DNA from: Macellibacteroides fermentans | Lineage (GTDB): Bacteria; Bacteroidota; Bacteroidia; Bacteroidales; Tannerellaceae | Reading direction: 5' to 3' | Length of the DNA: 64,000 nt | Assembly: GCF_013409575.1 (NCBI RefSeq) | Contig: NZ_JACCCY010000003.1 | Coordinates: forward strand, 186,001-250,000 | Part shown: piece by piece, positions 55,256-64,000 of the stretch | Layout of the letters: every line of letters begins with the position of its first letter | Numbering within the stretch: the first letter of the stretch is position 1 | The notes under the pieces: model-generated | The model's database searches: none | Seen by the model: the letters and a program-made list of their open reading frames with translations, nothing else | Told to the model about the DNA's origin: nothing | Translations under genes and position numbers: made by a program

Positions 55256-55954
55256 ATGGAAAGGAAGATTGATGATAAGCAATTAGGCAGAATTACAATT
55301 CGTGAAAGTGCACGTGCCACCCGATACACCCTGAAAATATCCAGGGGAGAAATTGTGGGGGTAATTCCTATAGGAGGATCTGAAAAACGCATGCTTCACT
55401 TTATCGAAGAAAACCGCGCCAAGCTACTTGCGTCACTGAAAAGACACCCGGCCAGGGAAATACTATCCGACAAATTAGAACTGCAAACCTTTTCATTTTC
55501 TTTGCATATATTCCGGACCGATCGATCCGGTTACTATATGTCGTTGCAGGGAGGAGTATTACACATTGCTTGTCCGGAGAAGACTAATTTTGAAGATGAA
55601 CGGGTACAAAAGGTCCTGCTGCAACTCTTTAAGAAAGCATTGAGACATGAAGCATGCAGGTTGTTGCCCGACCGGTTAAAACAACTTGCCAATCTGCATG
55701 GGTTTAATTTCAGCGATATCAAGATTACAGGAAGCCGGACCTCCTGGGGTAGTTGTACGGGTAGAAAAAGCATTAATCTCTCCTATAACCTGATGCTTTT
55801 ACCTGCACATCTGATCGACTATGTGTTGCTTCATGAGCTTTGCCACACCAAAGAGATGAACCACAGTGCGCGTTTCTGGAAAATACTGGATGAAGTAACC
55901 GGCAACAAAGCCTTAGCTTTACGTAAAGAGCTGAAAAATCATCACCCCTGGTGA
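55256..55954 (+). CDS. YgjP/SprT-like zinc metallopeptidase (M48, DUF45)
   Basis: The 232-residue protein carries the zinc site HELCHTKEMNHSARFW (HExxH at about residues 194-198, with a third ligand His eight residues on). The preceding TGSRTSWGSCTGRKSINLSY is the DUF45 signature. These are cytoplasmic, often described as SprT- or YgjP-like peptidases of unknown substrate. No signal peptide is seen. It stands alone between gpmI and the NlpC/P60 gene, converging on the latter. Confidence 0.88.
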   Translation: MERKIDDKQLGRITIRESARATRYTLKISRGEIVGVIPIGGSEKRMLHFIEENRAKLLASLKRHPAREILSDKLELQTFSFSLHIFRTDRSGYYMSLQGGVLHIACPEKTNFEDERVQKVLLQLFKKALRHEACRLLPDRLKQLANLHGFNFSDIKITGSRTSWGSCTGRKSINLSYNLMLLPAHLIDYVLLHELCHTKEMNHSARFWKILDEVTGNKALALRKELKNHHPW

Positions 55955-55973
55955 TCAGAGATAATAGGAGACG

Positions 55974-56756
55974 TTAGATATACCTGCAGATTCTGACCAA
56001 CGGTTTGGTATAGGTAACCTGCGGTGTAGACACAAGGCCATCCTGCGTTATTTTATCCAGTCGTACCGACCCCGAAGCATGTATTACCATATTATCATCC
56101 AACAATATACCAACATGGGAAATACCTTTACCCTCAGCCGCAAAGAATACAAGATCGCCCGCTTGTCCCTCCTGTAAAGAAGTAATTACGGTTCCACACA
56201 TTGCCTGATCTTTGGCATCTCGGGGAATAGATACGCCGTGCAGGCTATACACAATCTGTGTGAATCCGGAACAGTCGATCCCAAAAATTCCTTTACCGCC
56301 CCATAAATAGGGTGTATGAAGAAATTGCATGGCTGTTTCTTTTATTCCTTCCAAACCTGGTTCTCCGGGAGCTTTAGGCTGGCAGGAGGTAAGCGACCAG
56401 ACTCTCTCTCCGAACCCAAACATCCGGGTTTCCTGATTGTATCCCGGCAGGATACTTCCACAGCTGAGCCGGATTACATGCTGGTCGCTGAGCGAGACAG
56501 CTTCCGTTACCGGTAAAGAGGAGAGCCACTTAGGTGCTGCGGCCAATTGCTGCCAGGTTGACTGATCTATAAAATCGATCATCCGGCTGTCCACCCATCC
56601 GGTATATCCATCCGCCAGATTGGAGATGGCTACAAAACCTTCTTTCTGGTCGCCGGTAAGAAACTGCTCTCCAAAAAGGAGTTGCGTTACCTGTTCACTA
56701 CGTTCGGAAGCCTCTGCTCTTACAGGCAATATCGGGTGTAAATTAATCGCGTGCAT
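55974..56756 (-). CDS. NlpC/P60 family peptidoglycan peptidase with SH3-type domain
   Basis: The 260-residue protein has an N-terminal SH3-like part (LHPILPVRAEASERSEQVTQ and AISNLADGYTGWVDSRM) and a C-terminal NlpC/P60 (C40) domain. The catalytic Cys is in FGIDCSGFTQIVY and the catalytic His in HVGILLDDNMVIHASG. This is the layout of gamma-D-glutamyl-diamino acid endopeptidases that recycle stem peptides. There is no signal peptide, which suggests cytoplasmic action on recycled muropeptides. It follows mutL after seven bases, so they share a message. Confidence 0.9.
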   Translation of the reverse strand: MHAINLHPILPVRAEASERSEQVTQLLFGEQFLTGDQKEGFVAISNLADGYTGWVDSRMIDFIDQSTWQQLAAAPKWLSSLPVTEAVSLSDQHVIRLSCGSILPGYNQETRMFGFGERVWSLTSCQPKAPGEPGLEGIKETAMQFLHTPYLWGGKGIFGIDCSGFTQIVYSLHGVSIPRDAKDQAMCGTVITSLQEGQAGDLVFFAAEGKGISHVGILLDDNMVIHASGSVRLDKITQDGLVSTPQVTYTKPLVRICRYI

Positions 56757-56763
56757 GATGGTA

Positions 56764-58611
56764 TTACTTAAAACGTTTATCCAGTTCGTCGTCTGTAAGC
56801 TTCGACAGAATCACCTTCCCATCCGGAGTATAGCTGGATGAGGAGGAGGAAAACAGAGAAGCAATCAGATTATCCATCTCTTCGGAAGACAGGGATTGTC
56901 CGGGGCGAATAGCCGCGGCCTTTGCCAGCGAGAGGGCCAGAGCATCGCAAATTTCTTCGTGAACCTGACAACCTGTGTCTATCGCCCGGCTTACCGCATC
57001 TTTAACCAAAGCTACCGGATCCAGATTTTCCACACCCGACGGCAGACCATTTATAGCGTAACTGTTGTTTCCTAAATTGCTTAAATCGAAGCCGATGTAG
57101 CGCAAATCTTCCAGTAAGCTGGGAACAAGTGTTGCTTCGGCCGGAGTAAATGTGACAATCTCCGGGAACAATAACTGCTGTGATACACCTTGCTGATTCC
57201 GTATGTTTGTAAGATACTGGTCAAACAAAACCCGTACATGGGCCCGATGCTGGTCAATAATCAGCAATCCCGACTTTAAGGATGTTATGATATAGCGCCC
57301 TTTATATTGGTAACAAAGGCTGGACACTTCTGGAAAAAGTGCATCAGGTGCCGGATCAGAAATAAGTCCGGAGGATAACTCCTGATTTTCGGGATATATA
57401 GCCTCTATGGATTCGTCGGCAAAGGCTGCTGCCCGGTCTTCTTCAAAACCCTTATAGAGTTTGGACCAGTCGAACGATGGCTGTTGATAGCTGGTATCCG
57501 GTTTAAACGGATTATAATCCGAATTTACCTGAACCGATGGAGCCTTGAAGGTAGAAGATGGAGCATTAAAGACCGGAATGTCTATAGAGCCATCCACATC
57601 AAAGTCGATTGTGGGGATGGAACTTGATTTAGCAATGGCCTCTCTTACAGCGGCACAAAGAATTTGCCAGACCGGTTGTTCATTTTCAAATTTAATCTCC
57701 GTCTTGGTTGGATGTATATTCACATCGATGGTTGCAGGATCAAGCGTGAAATAGATAAAGTAGTCGGGCATCTCACCTGCAGGGATCAATTGATCGTAGG
57801 CCTGCATCACCGCTTTATGAAAATAACTGTGCTTCATAAAGCGTCCGTTTACAAAAAAGAATTGTAAAGCACCTCTTTTCCTTACAGAATCGGGGCGACC
57901 CACAAACCCGGAAATAGTCACCAGGCTGCTTTGCGCTTCCAGCGTAAGCAATTTTTGGTTCAAAGCCTTTCCGTAAATATTGACAATACGTTGACGTAAT
58001 CCCGATTCAGGAAGATTTAGTATTTCGGTGTCATTGTGATGCAACGACATGGAAATGTGCTGGTTGACCAATGCGATACGTTCGAATTCATTAATGATGT
58101 TTCTGAATTCGGTCTCGTTGGATTTTAAGAATTTACGTCTGGCCGGGACATTAAAGAACAGATTCTTCACAGAAAAAATACTTCCTTCAGGACAGGCATC
58201 CGGTTCGGAAGATTCCACTTCCGATCCCGCAATTGCAATCTTGGATCCAAGATCGGACCCTCTCTGACGGGTACGTAGTTCTACATGTGCTACAGCAGCT
58301 ATGGAAGCGAGCGCTTCCCCTCTGAACCCCATTGTCTGCAGGGCAAAAAGATCGTTGGCTGTAGAGATCTTGGAGGTAGCATGTCTTTCGAATGCCATTC
58401 GTGCATCGGTTTCGGACATCCCCTTGCCATTATCTATTACCTGAACCAGCGTCTTTCCGGCATCTTTTATATGAACCTGTATCTGTTGAGCTCCGGCATC
58501 AACAGCATTTTCTACCAGCTCCTTCACTACTGAAGCCGGCCGTTGAATAACTTCTCCCGCAGCGATCTGGTTTGCTATACTGTCCGGGAGTAAATGAATT
58601 ACATCGCTCAT
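56764..58611 (-). CDS. mutL: DNA mismatch repair protein MutL
   Basis: MutL couples MutS mismatch recognition to downstream repair. The N-terminal GHKL ATPase is clear: NQIAAGEVIQRPASVVKELV, VENAVDAGA, DNGKGMSE and GFRGEALASIA. A long proline- and acid-rich linker (about 330-420) precedes the C-terminal dimer domain. That domain has DQHRAHVRVLFDQY where endonuclease-type MutL has DQHAx2Ex4E, and the CPHGRP motif is replaced by YTPDGKVIL. So no nuclease centre is apparent. It is 615 residues long, and the upstream 101-aa gene overlaps its start by four bases. Confidence 0.95.
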   Translation of the reverse strand: MSDVIHLLPDSIANQIAAGEVIQRPASVVKELVENAVDAGAQQIQVHIKDAGKTLVQVIDNGKGMSETDARMAFERHATSKISTANDLFALQTMGFRGEALASIAAVAHVELRTRQRGSDLGSKIAIAGSEVESSEPDACPEGSIFSVKNLFFNVPARRKFLKSNETEFRNIINEFERIALVNQHISMSLHHNDTEILNLPESGLRQRIVNIYGKALNQKLLTLEAQSSLVTISGFVGRPDSVRKRGALQFFFVNGRFMKHSYFHKAVMQAYDQLIPAGEMPDYFIYFTLDPATIDVNIHPTKTEIKFENEQPVWQILCAAVREAIAKSSSIPTIDFDVDGSIDIPVFNAPSSTFKAPSVQVNSDYNPFKPDTSYQQPSFDWSKLYKGFEEDRAAAFADESIEAIYPENQELSSGLISDPAPDALFPEVSSLCYQYKGRYIITSLKSGLLIIDQHRAHVRVLFDQYLTNIRNQQGVSQQLLFPEIVTFTPAEATLVPSLLEDLRYIGFDLSNLGNNSYAINGLPSGVENLDPVALVKDAVSRAIDTGCQVHEEICDALALSLAKAAAIRPGQSLSSEEMDNLIASLFSSSSSSYTPDGKVILSKLTDDELDKRFK

Positions 58612-58913
58612 TTAAAAAATAAATACCAGCCAAGTATGACTAAAACTACTACTGCTACAATAAGTAAAATACTTTTACTTGAACGGCTGGAAGAAGTCTC
58701 TCCTTTTGCCCTTCTTTTTTTAAGATGTGAAGTCCCTTCAACAAAAGATCCTTTTATTGAAGTCTTGTAATCTTCATCATCCTCTATCAGACCCATCTCT
58801 TTCTTGATCCGTCTTACACGTTCTTCCATAGCTTCCTTATGCGGATCAAAATATATTGGTTTGTGGTCAAACTGACGAGGACGTCTGTTATTGTAAAAAG
58901 AGAACATTCCCAT
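58608..58913 (-). CDS. small membrane protein between OstA-like gene and mutL
   Basis: The 101-residue protein begins with a charged region (MGMFSFYNNRRPRQFDHKPI), then a helical KEAMEERVRRIKKEMGLIED stretch. It ends with a single C-terminal transmembrane helix (SILLIVAVVVLVILGWYLFF), so it is a tail-anchored protein. I do not recognise a named function. Its position between ostA-like and mutL genes is common in Bacteroidales. The stop overlaps the mutL start by four bases (ATGA). Confidence 0.85.
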   Translation of the reverse strand: MGMFSFYNNRRPRQFDHKPIYFDPHKEAMEERVRRIKKEMGLIEDDEDYKTSIKGSFVEGTSHLKKRRAKGETSSSRSSKSILLIVAVVVLVILGWYLFFK

Positions 58914-58944
58914 AACTTTAGTTATTTACGGATGAAACAATGTG

Positions 58945-60528
58945 CTAATGTACAAATTTATTACTTCTTTTGGGCACATCCTGTGCCTTTCTTTCCACAA
59001 CCTTAAATATATCTTCTTTATTTTGAGGCCGTAGATAATCAAACCAATAGAAGTCTTTCAGCGTCTTTTTAGACGGATCTATATCCGGAATAGGCGTTAT
59101 ACTCCCTACCGGATTCGTAAGCAGCAACAATTTATCTAATTTATTTTCTTTAATCCACATCGTAAGGAAACCACTCTTTGTTTCGTTTAGCCCGACTTTC
59201 GATCCGTCGTCTTCCAATGGATAAAAGATTGATTCCGCACTGCCGCTCACCTCAATCTGGCGTAGCTCCTTACCTTCGAACCGGGCTTTGAGATCGTTTC
59301 CCTTCAACTGGTTATAGTACATAGAATCGACATGCTGTACGGCAAAAGCAAACTGCTTGACATGCGCGTGATCTATGGTACTGTCGTTCATGTATACTTC
59401 AATCGTATCTCCGTAGAGCTGATATTGTTCATTCCAGAGAACCGGATTTTTATACATATTCAATACAGAATCTTTTGTATTGAATTGCATCGAATCGCAA
59501 ACTCCCTGCAAATCTACCCTATAAAAACGGACTCCATAATAGGCCTTGATTTCACGCGCTGTGGAATCTATTGTGATCATACGCAGCGTATCGGCATGCA
59601 AGAAAAGAGAATCTTTCTGCGAAAATTCAATAAATTGGGCGCTATCCGTTGCTAAAGCAGACCCATCTTTCTCATTGTAATAGGCGTAATTACCCAACAG
59701 CATCACCTTCTGGGTTGTATCCTGCAGGAATACATTCCCGAATGCTTCGCCATAACTCATGCCTCTGTTGTATGAAATGGAATCACCAATAAGGATTTTA
59801 CTTCCGGACACTACCTTGGATCGGTCCAGCAATAAAGAGGTATTTTCTACTGTGTTATACCATCCTCTGGAGGTGTAAACAGTCCCGGAGTCTGAAACAA
59901 TGGTAGAAGGCCCCAATATAGTAGCTATTTTTGATTCCGTATTATACTGGAGTGTGTCTGAATACAAGGTGAACTTAGGATTTACCAAACGTACACTGTC
60001 GTTGAAGACCGTCATTTTAGTGGAAGGGGCATATTGTCCGTAGAAGGAAGAAAGCTCATTCTCCATGTCCACAATAAGTCCCCCGTTAAAATAATAGCCG
60101 ATGTTTGCCACCCGGTCGTAATTGAGGCTGTCTGTAAAAAGCGTTACGCTGTCAGGACGGTTCTCCATACGAACATTTTCCCTCAATCGAGCCATCTGTG
60201 TGTTTCCATCGTAGTGCAGGTAATTCCCATAAACGAAAAGGGTATCTCCCTGCTCCATCCGGACGTTACTGAATGCCTCAAGTGAATTTGTCTGCTCATA
60301 GAAATAGGCACTATCACAGTACATGTACGAGCTATCGTGGCGAAAACAAACATCACCATTCAGCACCTGCACGTCTGGCATAAACGCCTTGTCGAACGAC
60401 AATGTATTGGCATGCTCCAGATATACCTTTGTTTTTTTTGCGGGAACGTTGTCTTTCGACTGAGCCGAGAGTCCGATGACCGATACACACAAAAGAACAA
60501 AGAAAATTACTTTTTCTGCTTTATTCAT
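58945..60528 (-). CDS. OstA/LptA-like periplasmic protein
   Basis: The 527-residue protein has a signal peptide (to about residue 22, GLSAQ) and OstA-like beta-taco repeats with alternating short strands (VCFRHDSSYMYCDSAYFYEQ, VRMEQGDTLFVYGNYLHYDG). These are the marks of the LptA/LptD N-terminal fold that carries LPS through the periplasm. Bacteroidales homologues annotated as OstA-like are long, with many repeats. Exact role, LPS bridge or chaperone, is inferred. It overlaps the SurA gene upstream by four bases, so the two are coupled in an outer-membrane biogenesis operon. Confidence 0.87.
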   Translation of the reverse strand: MNKAEKVIFFVLLCVSVIGLSAQSKDNVPAKKTKVYLEHANTLSFDKAFMPDVQVLNGDVCFRHDSSYMYCDSAYFYEQTNSLEAFSNVRMEQGDTLFVYGNYLHYDGNTQMARLRENVRMENRPDSVTLFTDSLNYDRVANIGYYFNGGLIVDMENELSSFYGQYAPSTKMTVFNDSVRLVNPKFTLYSDTLQYNTESKIATILGPSTIVSDSGTVYTSRGWYNTVENTSLLLDRSKVVSGSKILIGDSISYNRGMSYGEAFGNVFLQDTTQKVMLLGNYAYYNEKDGSALATDSAQFIEFSQKDSLFLHADTLRMITIDSTAREIKAYYGVRFYRVDLQGVCDSMQFNTKDSVLNMYKNPVLWNEQYQLYGDTIEVYMNDSTIDHAHVKQFAFAVQHVDSMYYNQLKGNDLKARFEGKELRQIEVSGSAESIFYPLEDDGSKVGLNETKSGFLTMWIKENKLDKLLLLTNPVGSITPIPDIDPSKKTLKDFYWFDYLRPQNKEDIFKVVERKAQDVPKRSNKFVH

Positions 60529-61886
60529 TCTTTAATCCAACCCGGATACTTAAAATCACAATTCTTCCAACCGTCACTGATACGAACATAGGTATCTTTC
60601 TGTTTTTTGGCAATCCAGTTGTTTAACAGCTCTTCTCTCTTTTTTGTTTCCACAATGGACTTCAACGCCTGGAAATCATCTGCCATATTTGCTTTATGGC
60701 CTTCTATTCTTGCCTTAAGCTTTACAATAGCGACTACTTCTTTCTGCTTATCTGTTATCATTGTAAATGGCTTCGAGATATCACCCGGTTTCATGTTGTA
60801 GACAATCTTACTTATCTCCTGAGGTAACTCCTGAAGTTCAAACTTGGGTGTACCGGAATGTGCACTTTCCATATTCTTATTCACCATCAAACCTTTATTG
60901 TTGCGCGTTTCTTTATCGTACGAAACAAAGGTGGCAGCATCTTCGAAGGTAAATTTATTTGCCTGAAGGTCTTTGTACAATGAATCCAGACGCTGGGTGG
61001 CATCCGTCAGTTCCTTGCTTGATACTTTAGGTTTCAACAAAATATGACGGCAATTTATACGGTCTCCTCTCTTTTCAACCAACTGGATTATATGAAATCC
61101 ATATTCTGTTTCAACTATTTTAGAAACCCTCTTAGGATCGTTCAGATTAAATGCCACATTGGCAAACTCCGGTAAAAGCTGTCCTTTCCCCATAAAGCCA
61201 AGTTCACCGCCTCTTTTAGCCGACTCCGGATCTTCCGAATAAAGACGGGCTAACGTTGAAAATTCTATTTTCCCGGAGGTAACCTGATCAGTATAATCTC
61301 TCAGACGTGCCTTGATGGCATCCGTTACATCAAAAGGAATCTTAGGCTCCATAGTTACAATCTGCACTTCGACAGTCGTAGGGATGTAAGGAAGACTGTC
61401 TTGCGGAAGTTTACTATAGTACTTACGTACTTCCGAAGGAGTCAGCTTAATCTCGCCAACCAGCTTTCTCTGCATCTGCTGTACAATCTGCTGCTCTTTG
61501 ATCATCTCCTTACGTTCTTCCTTTATCTGAGAACTTTTCTTGTTGAAGTATTCTTCCATCTTCTCTTTCGAGCCGATCTGATTGGTAGCCCAGTTCATCC
61601 ATTGCTCCACTTGTTGGATTACCTGATTTTCGTTTACTTCAATACTGTCAATCTTTGCCTGGTGCAAATAAAGCTTCTGAATAGCTATCTGCTCCGGGAT
61701 TACACAATAGGGATCGCCATCTAACTTCTGCCCCTCAACTTGAAGTGAAAGCCGTTGCGCCTCGACATCCGAACGCAAAATAGCATCATCTCCAACCACC
61801 CACACAATTTCATCAATAACGTTGTTCTGCGCATGACCTGCATAAGAACAACAGGCAAGAAAAAATAAAATTAAAATCTTTTTCAT
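60525..61886 (-). CDS. SurA-like periplasmic peptidyl-prolyl isomerase / chaperone
   Basis: The 453-residue protein has a signal peptide (residues 1-19), a SurA N-terminal chaperone region (NVIDEIVWVVGDDAILRSDV) and two parvulin-type domains. The first contains SAKRGGELGFMGKGQLLPEF near residues 230-250; the second (GDRINCRHILLKPKVS) is less complete. It folds outer-membrane beta-barrel proteins in the periplasm. It follows another SurA-like lipoprotein and the short PPI-like gene, and its stop overlaps the start of the OstA-like gene. The layout is conserved in Bacteroidales. Confidence 0.9.
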   Translation of the reverse strand: MKKILILFFLACCSYAGHAQNNVIDEIVWVVGDDAILRSDVEAQRLSLQVEGQKLDGDPYCVIPEQIAIQKLYLHQAKIDSIEVNENQVIQQVEQWMNWATNQIGSKEKMEEYFNKKSSQIKEERKEMIKEQQIVQQMQRKLVGEIKLTPSEVRKYYSKLPQDSLPYIPTTVEVQIVTMEPKIPFDVTDAIKARLRDYTDQVTSGKIEFSTLARLYSEDPESAKRGGELGFMGKGQLLPEFANVAFNLNDPKRVSKIVETEYGFHIIQLVEKRGDRINCRHILLKPKVSSKELTDATQRLDSLYKDLQANKFTFEDAATFVSYDKETRNNKGLMVNKNMESAHSGTPKFELQELPQEISKIVYNMKPGDISKPFTMITDKQKEVVAIVKLKARIEGHKANMADDFQALKSIVETKKREELLNNWIAKKQKDTYVRISDGWKNCDFKYPGWIKE

Positions 61887-61908
61887 TATGTCTACCCTTT
61901 AATATTGC

Positions 61909-62766
61909 TTATGGCTTGTTGTAAAATATTACATCTCCGCCATCCAGCGCATCGTTATATAATTCTTCTTCAAATTCTTTTATAAAATCCAATTTACGCT
62001 GATTAATCAAAATCTCCCGGATTCGCGGTTCGGCATACTCAAAAGGCTCTACCTGTCCTTTTAACAGTACCTGGCGGATATTCAGTAAATAACAGTAAGA
62101 GCTGTCAGTCACTTCCAAGGTTTTGTTTGTGCGCAAAAAAGATTCCGGATTTGAGATCTGATTTGGAATATTATTCCGTATCTCATCAAAATCTACCCAT
62201 TTATCAAAAAAATATTCATATATGGCGGCATTTTGAATGCTATATTTTTCAATTTTCTCGAGAGAGGCCACGTTACCCGACTTATACCATGTTTTTACTT
62301 CGGATAAATTGGGAGCATCGGCCGGAACTTTAAGAAAAAGGCCTTTTATGAGATTTTTGTCCAGTACAAATTTTTCTTTATTTGTATCGTAATAGGTTAA
62401 TACATCCGATTCCTGTATTTCGTCCGAAAGTTTTTCCTGGATCAGTTTCTCCTGATACCGGTAACGAAGTAACGAACGCCGGTAAGCATCAACCAATTTA
62501 TCAATTGTCTCCTTGTCGCTACCCAGATTACGCTGGGCAATCTTAAGGACCAATTCATCCTTAACCCACTTTTTTATATAGCTTTCAGCCAAAAGAAGAC
62601 TGTCGGCACTTGTTGTTCCTTTTGGAATTAACGATTCTACTTCATTTCGTGTCAGAATACGGTCGTTCACTTTGACTAACGCATCCGGCTCGTCGGTCTG
62701 TATTGCCTTTTTGCAAGCAAACAAACTGACTGACAATGTCAATAAAATGAAGTAAACTCTTACCAT
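61909..62766 (-). CDS. SurA N-domain-like periplasmic lipoprotein
   Basis: The 285-residue protein has a lipoprotein signal ending in LFAC (Cys at residue 18). The SurA-like N-terminal region shows ALVKVNDRILTRNEVESLIP, and a helical core with FDEIRNNIPNQISNP is followed by EPFEYAEPRIREILINQRKL. No clear parvulin domain is present, so it looks like a chaperone, not an isomerase. It sits 22 bases before the larger SurA-like gene. Confidence 0.85.
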   Translation of the reverse strand: MVRVYFILLTLSVSLFACKKAIQTDEPDALVKVNDRILTRNEVESLIPKGTTSADSLLLAESYIKKWVKDELVLKIAQRNLGSDKETIDKLVDAYRRSLLRYRYQEKLIQEKLSDEIQESDVLTYYDTNKEKFVLDKNLIKGLFLKVPADAPNLSEVKTWYKSGNVASLEKIEKYSIQNAAIYEYFFDKWVDFDEIRNNIPNQISNPESFLRTNKTLEVTDSSYCYLLNIRQVLLKGQVEPFEYAEPRIREILINQRKLDFIKEFEEELYNDALDGGDVIFYNKP

Positions 62767-62797
62767 AGAATCATTTTGTTAGTTTCTTTAATACCTC

Positions 62798-63427
62798 TCA
62801 ATACACCTTAATGGGGTATTTATCAGCCAGGCGCTTCGTCCACTGGTTATCCAACCAGCTTTGATAATCTGCGATCACTTCGCCGCGAACAGCATCCAGG
62901 TTGCCTGATGTATACTTCTGTTTAGTCTGCTCAAAAAAAGTCTCAAGACCGGCAGCATCAGATGAGGCTCTGCTCCAGACTTCACGATCGCTAACCTCAA
63001 AAAGAAGGATTCCATCCCTGTATTCCTGCATTAGATGTTTGTATTCAGGATAATTCTGCTCAATGTATCTGATTTTATCCGGGGTGAGAACTTCTCCTGA
63101 ATCTTTTGAATAGCTTTTCAACAGCTGTTCCTGATATCCTTTCAGTTCGTTTACAAAGTTCTGTGTGGTATCCATACCCAAAGACTCTGCCTCGGCTACT
63201 TTTAATTTAAACTTTTTAAAAAGCTCCAAATATGTGCCTAACGATGCTGAATCAGCCAGATTAACCTCACTGTTTTTGCCGGCTATATAAACAAACTCAG
63301 ATAAAGGCACATCTTTCCCTGCAACATTCATCACCGTGGGGTCGACTGATGTCTGTGCCTTCACTACAACACTTGCAGCAACTAAGAGTGAAACAAGTAA
63401 TTTTCTAAAATGAAACCTTTTTTCCAT
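62798..63427 (-). CDS. short SurA-like protein lacking parvulin domains
   Basis: The 209-residue protein has a signal peptide (about residues 1-24, VVKAQ). Its N-terminal half (VPLSEFVYIAGKNSE, LELFKKFKLKVAEAESLGMD) and C-terminal half (EYRDGILLFEVSDREVWSRA, YQSWLDNQWTKRLADKYPIK) match the two ends of Bacteroidales peptidyl-prolyl isomerases of about 500 residues. The parvulin domains that lie between are missing, with a clean in-frame join near residue 115. It may act as a chaperone only. It is the first gene of the SurA/OstA/mutL run, with its own promoter-like element. Confidence 0.83.
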   Translation of the reverse strand: MEKRFHFRKLLVSLLVAASVVVKAQTSVDPTVMNVAGKDVPLSEFVYIAGKNSEVNLADSASLGTYLELFKKFKLKVAEAESLGMDTTQNFVNELKGYQEQLLKSYSKDSGEVLTPDKIRYIEQNYPEYKHLMQEYRDGILLFEVSDREVWSRASSDAAGLETFFEQTKQKYTSGNLDAVRGEVIADYQSWLDNQWTKRLADKYPIKVY

Positions 63428-63443
63428 ACCTTGTATCAGATTA

Positions 63444-63451
63444 CAAAAATA
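63444..63451 (-). promoter_or_regulatory. putative promoter of the SurA-OstA-mutL operon, -7 element
   Basis: On the minus strand this reads TATTTTTG, a TANNTTTG match, 17 bases before the start at 63427. A TTG 23 bases further upstream is a possible -33 box. Confidence 0.45.
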
Positions 63452-63562
63452 ACACTAATCTAACGAATTAAGAACAACTTAAGTGTGCCAATGCGTTAAA
63501 TTAGTGTTTTTTATAGAACAGGAGCCATAATTATTGATTCGCTGCAGCTATAAATTTGTATT

Positions 63563-64000
63563 TTAGTTTGCCATTTCAGATAAAAATTTGATACGAACCA
63601 ACCGAATCTCTTCTTCGGTATAATCCGAACCCAGTTCATCTATGGCATCCGCCAGCTTATCTGTTTCCGAATCCTTAAAATATTCATATATATCCTGTAT
63701 ATGATCTTCGTCCATCACATCATTCAGGAAATAATCAATATTTATTTTCGTTCCAGAATAAACGATTGCCTCAATTTCATCAAGCAGTTCCGTAAATTCA
63801 AGTCCTTTCGTCATGGCAATATCATCCAAGGCCACCTTACGGTCAATGCTTTGCACAATCCACACTTTTAATTTGGACTTGTTAGCCACGGTACGTACCC
63901 GAAGATCTTCCGGACGTTCAATTTCATTTTCCTCCACATGTTTTTTGATAAGCGTAACAAACTCCTGTCCGTAACGCTTGGCCTTACCGGCACCCACACC
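63563..64000 (-). CDS. recQ: ATP-dependent DNA helicase RecQ, C-terminal part, runs off window
   Basis: The frame is open to the window end, so only the last ~145 residues are seen. They carry the end of the HRDC-like region (GVGAGKAKRYGQEFVTLIKK) and the Bacteroidales RecQ tail ENEIERPEDLRVRTVANK, SIDRKVALDDIAMTKGLEF, and the acidic NIDYFLNDVMDEDHIQDIYE. The helicase core lies beyond 64000. RecQ unwinds recombination intermediates and stalled forks. The ATG at 63997 is internal, not the start. It is upstream of the SurA operon in the same direction, with a 135-base gap. Confidence 0.9.
   Translation of the reverse strand, partial: GVGAGKAKRYGQEFVTLIKKHVEENEIERPEDLRVRTVANKSKLKVWIVQSIDRKVALDDIAMTKGLEFTELLDEIEAIVYSGTKINIDYFLNDVMDEDHIQDIYEYFKDSETDKLADAIDELGSDYTEEEIRLVRIKFLSEMAN

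Overview
The window is a bacterial chromosome segment from the Bacteroidota, order Bacteroidales. The gene set points to a Parabacteroides/Tannerellaceae-like gut anaerobe, although genus is an inference. Evidence for the order: the RprX/RprY two-component pair, a fused MurF-alanine racemase, GSCFA and DUF1573 proteins, an HU-HIG DNA-binding protein, a split glycine-lipid acyltransferase pair, a Bacteroidales-type dcw cluster ending in ftsZ and a YqeY-like gene, and repeated matches to the Bacteroidetes -7 promoter element TANNTTTG.

Layout. 1-4.1 kb: 3' end of cydA, cydB (cytochrome bd oxidase), RNase Z, and a small secreted protein that is little more than a T9SS-sorting-like domain. 4.1-8.9 kb, minus strand: potassium uptake trkH/trkA and dxs. 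9-25 kb, plus strand: GSCFA protein, murF-alr fusion, fabI, a Sua5/YciO protein, rprX-rprY, a very large alpha-2-macroglobulin-like protein, two DUF1573 proteins and meaB. 25-35 kb is the accessory part: two strong hairpins, a complete IS4-family element with a 9-bp target duplication, an orphan 3' gene end, an IS21-family element, then a minus-strand class I lanthipeptide locus (regulator, 68-aa precursor, S41 peptidase, LanC cyclase, dehydratase). The dehydratase survives only as about 115 N-terminal codons cut off by the IS21 end. An HU-HIG gene preceded by a regular 4 x 22-bp palindromic repeat array closes this region.

35.3-50.6 kb, minus strand: the dcw cell-wall and division operon rsmH-ftsL-pbp-murE-mraY-murD-ftsW-murG-murC-ftsQ-ftsA-ftsZ-yqeY, with no mraZ in front of it. 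51-53 kb: GlsA/GlsB-like acyltransferases and a DUF3109 protein. 53.6-56.8 kb: gpmI, a YgjP/SprT-like metallopeptidase and an NlpC/P60 peptidase. 56.8-63.4 kb, minus strand: a tightly packed run of three SurA-related envelope chaperones (one lacking its parvulin domains), an OstA/LptA-like protein, a small membrane protein, mutL and the NlpC/P60 gene. The window ends inside recQ.

Most of the window is conserved housekeeping sequence. The most unusual parts are the AT-rich, IS-interrupted lanthipeptide locus with its phased repeats and internal attenuator, and the 22-bp array in front of the HU-HIG gene.
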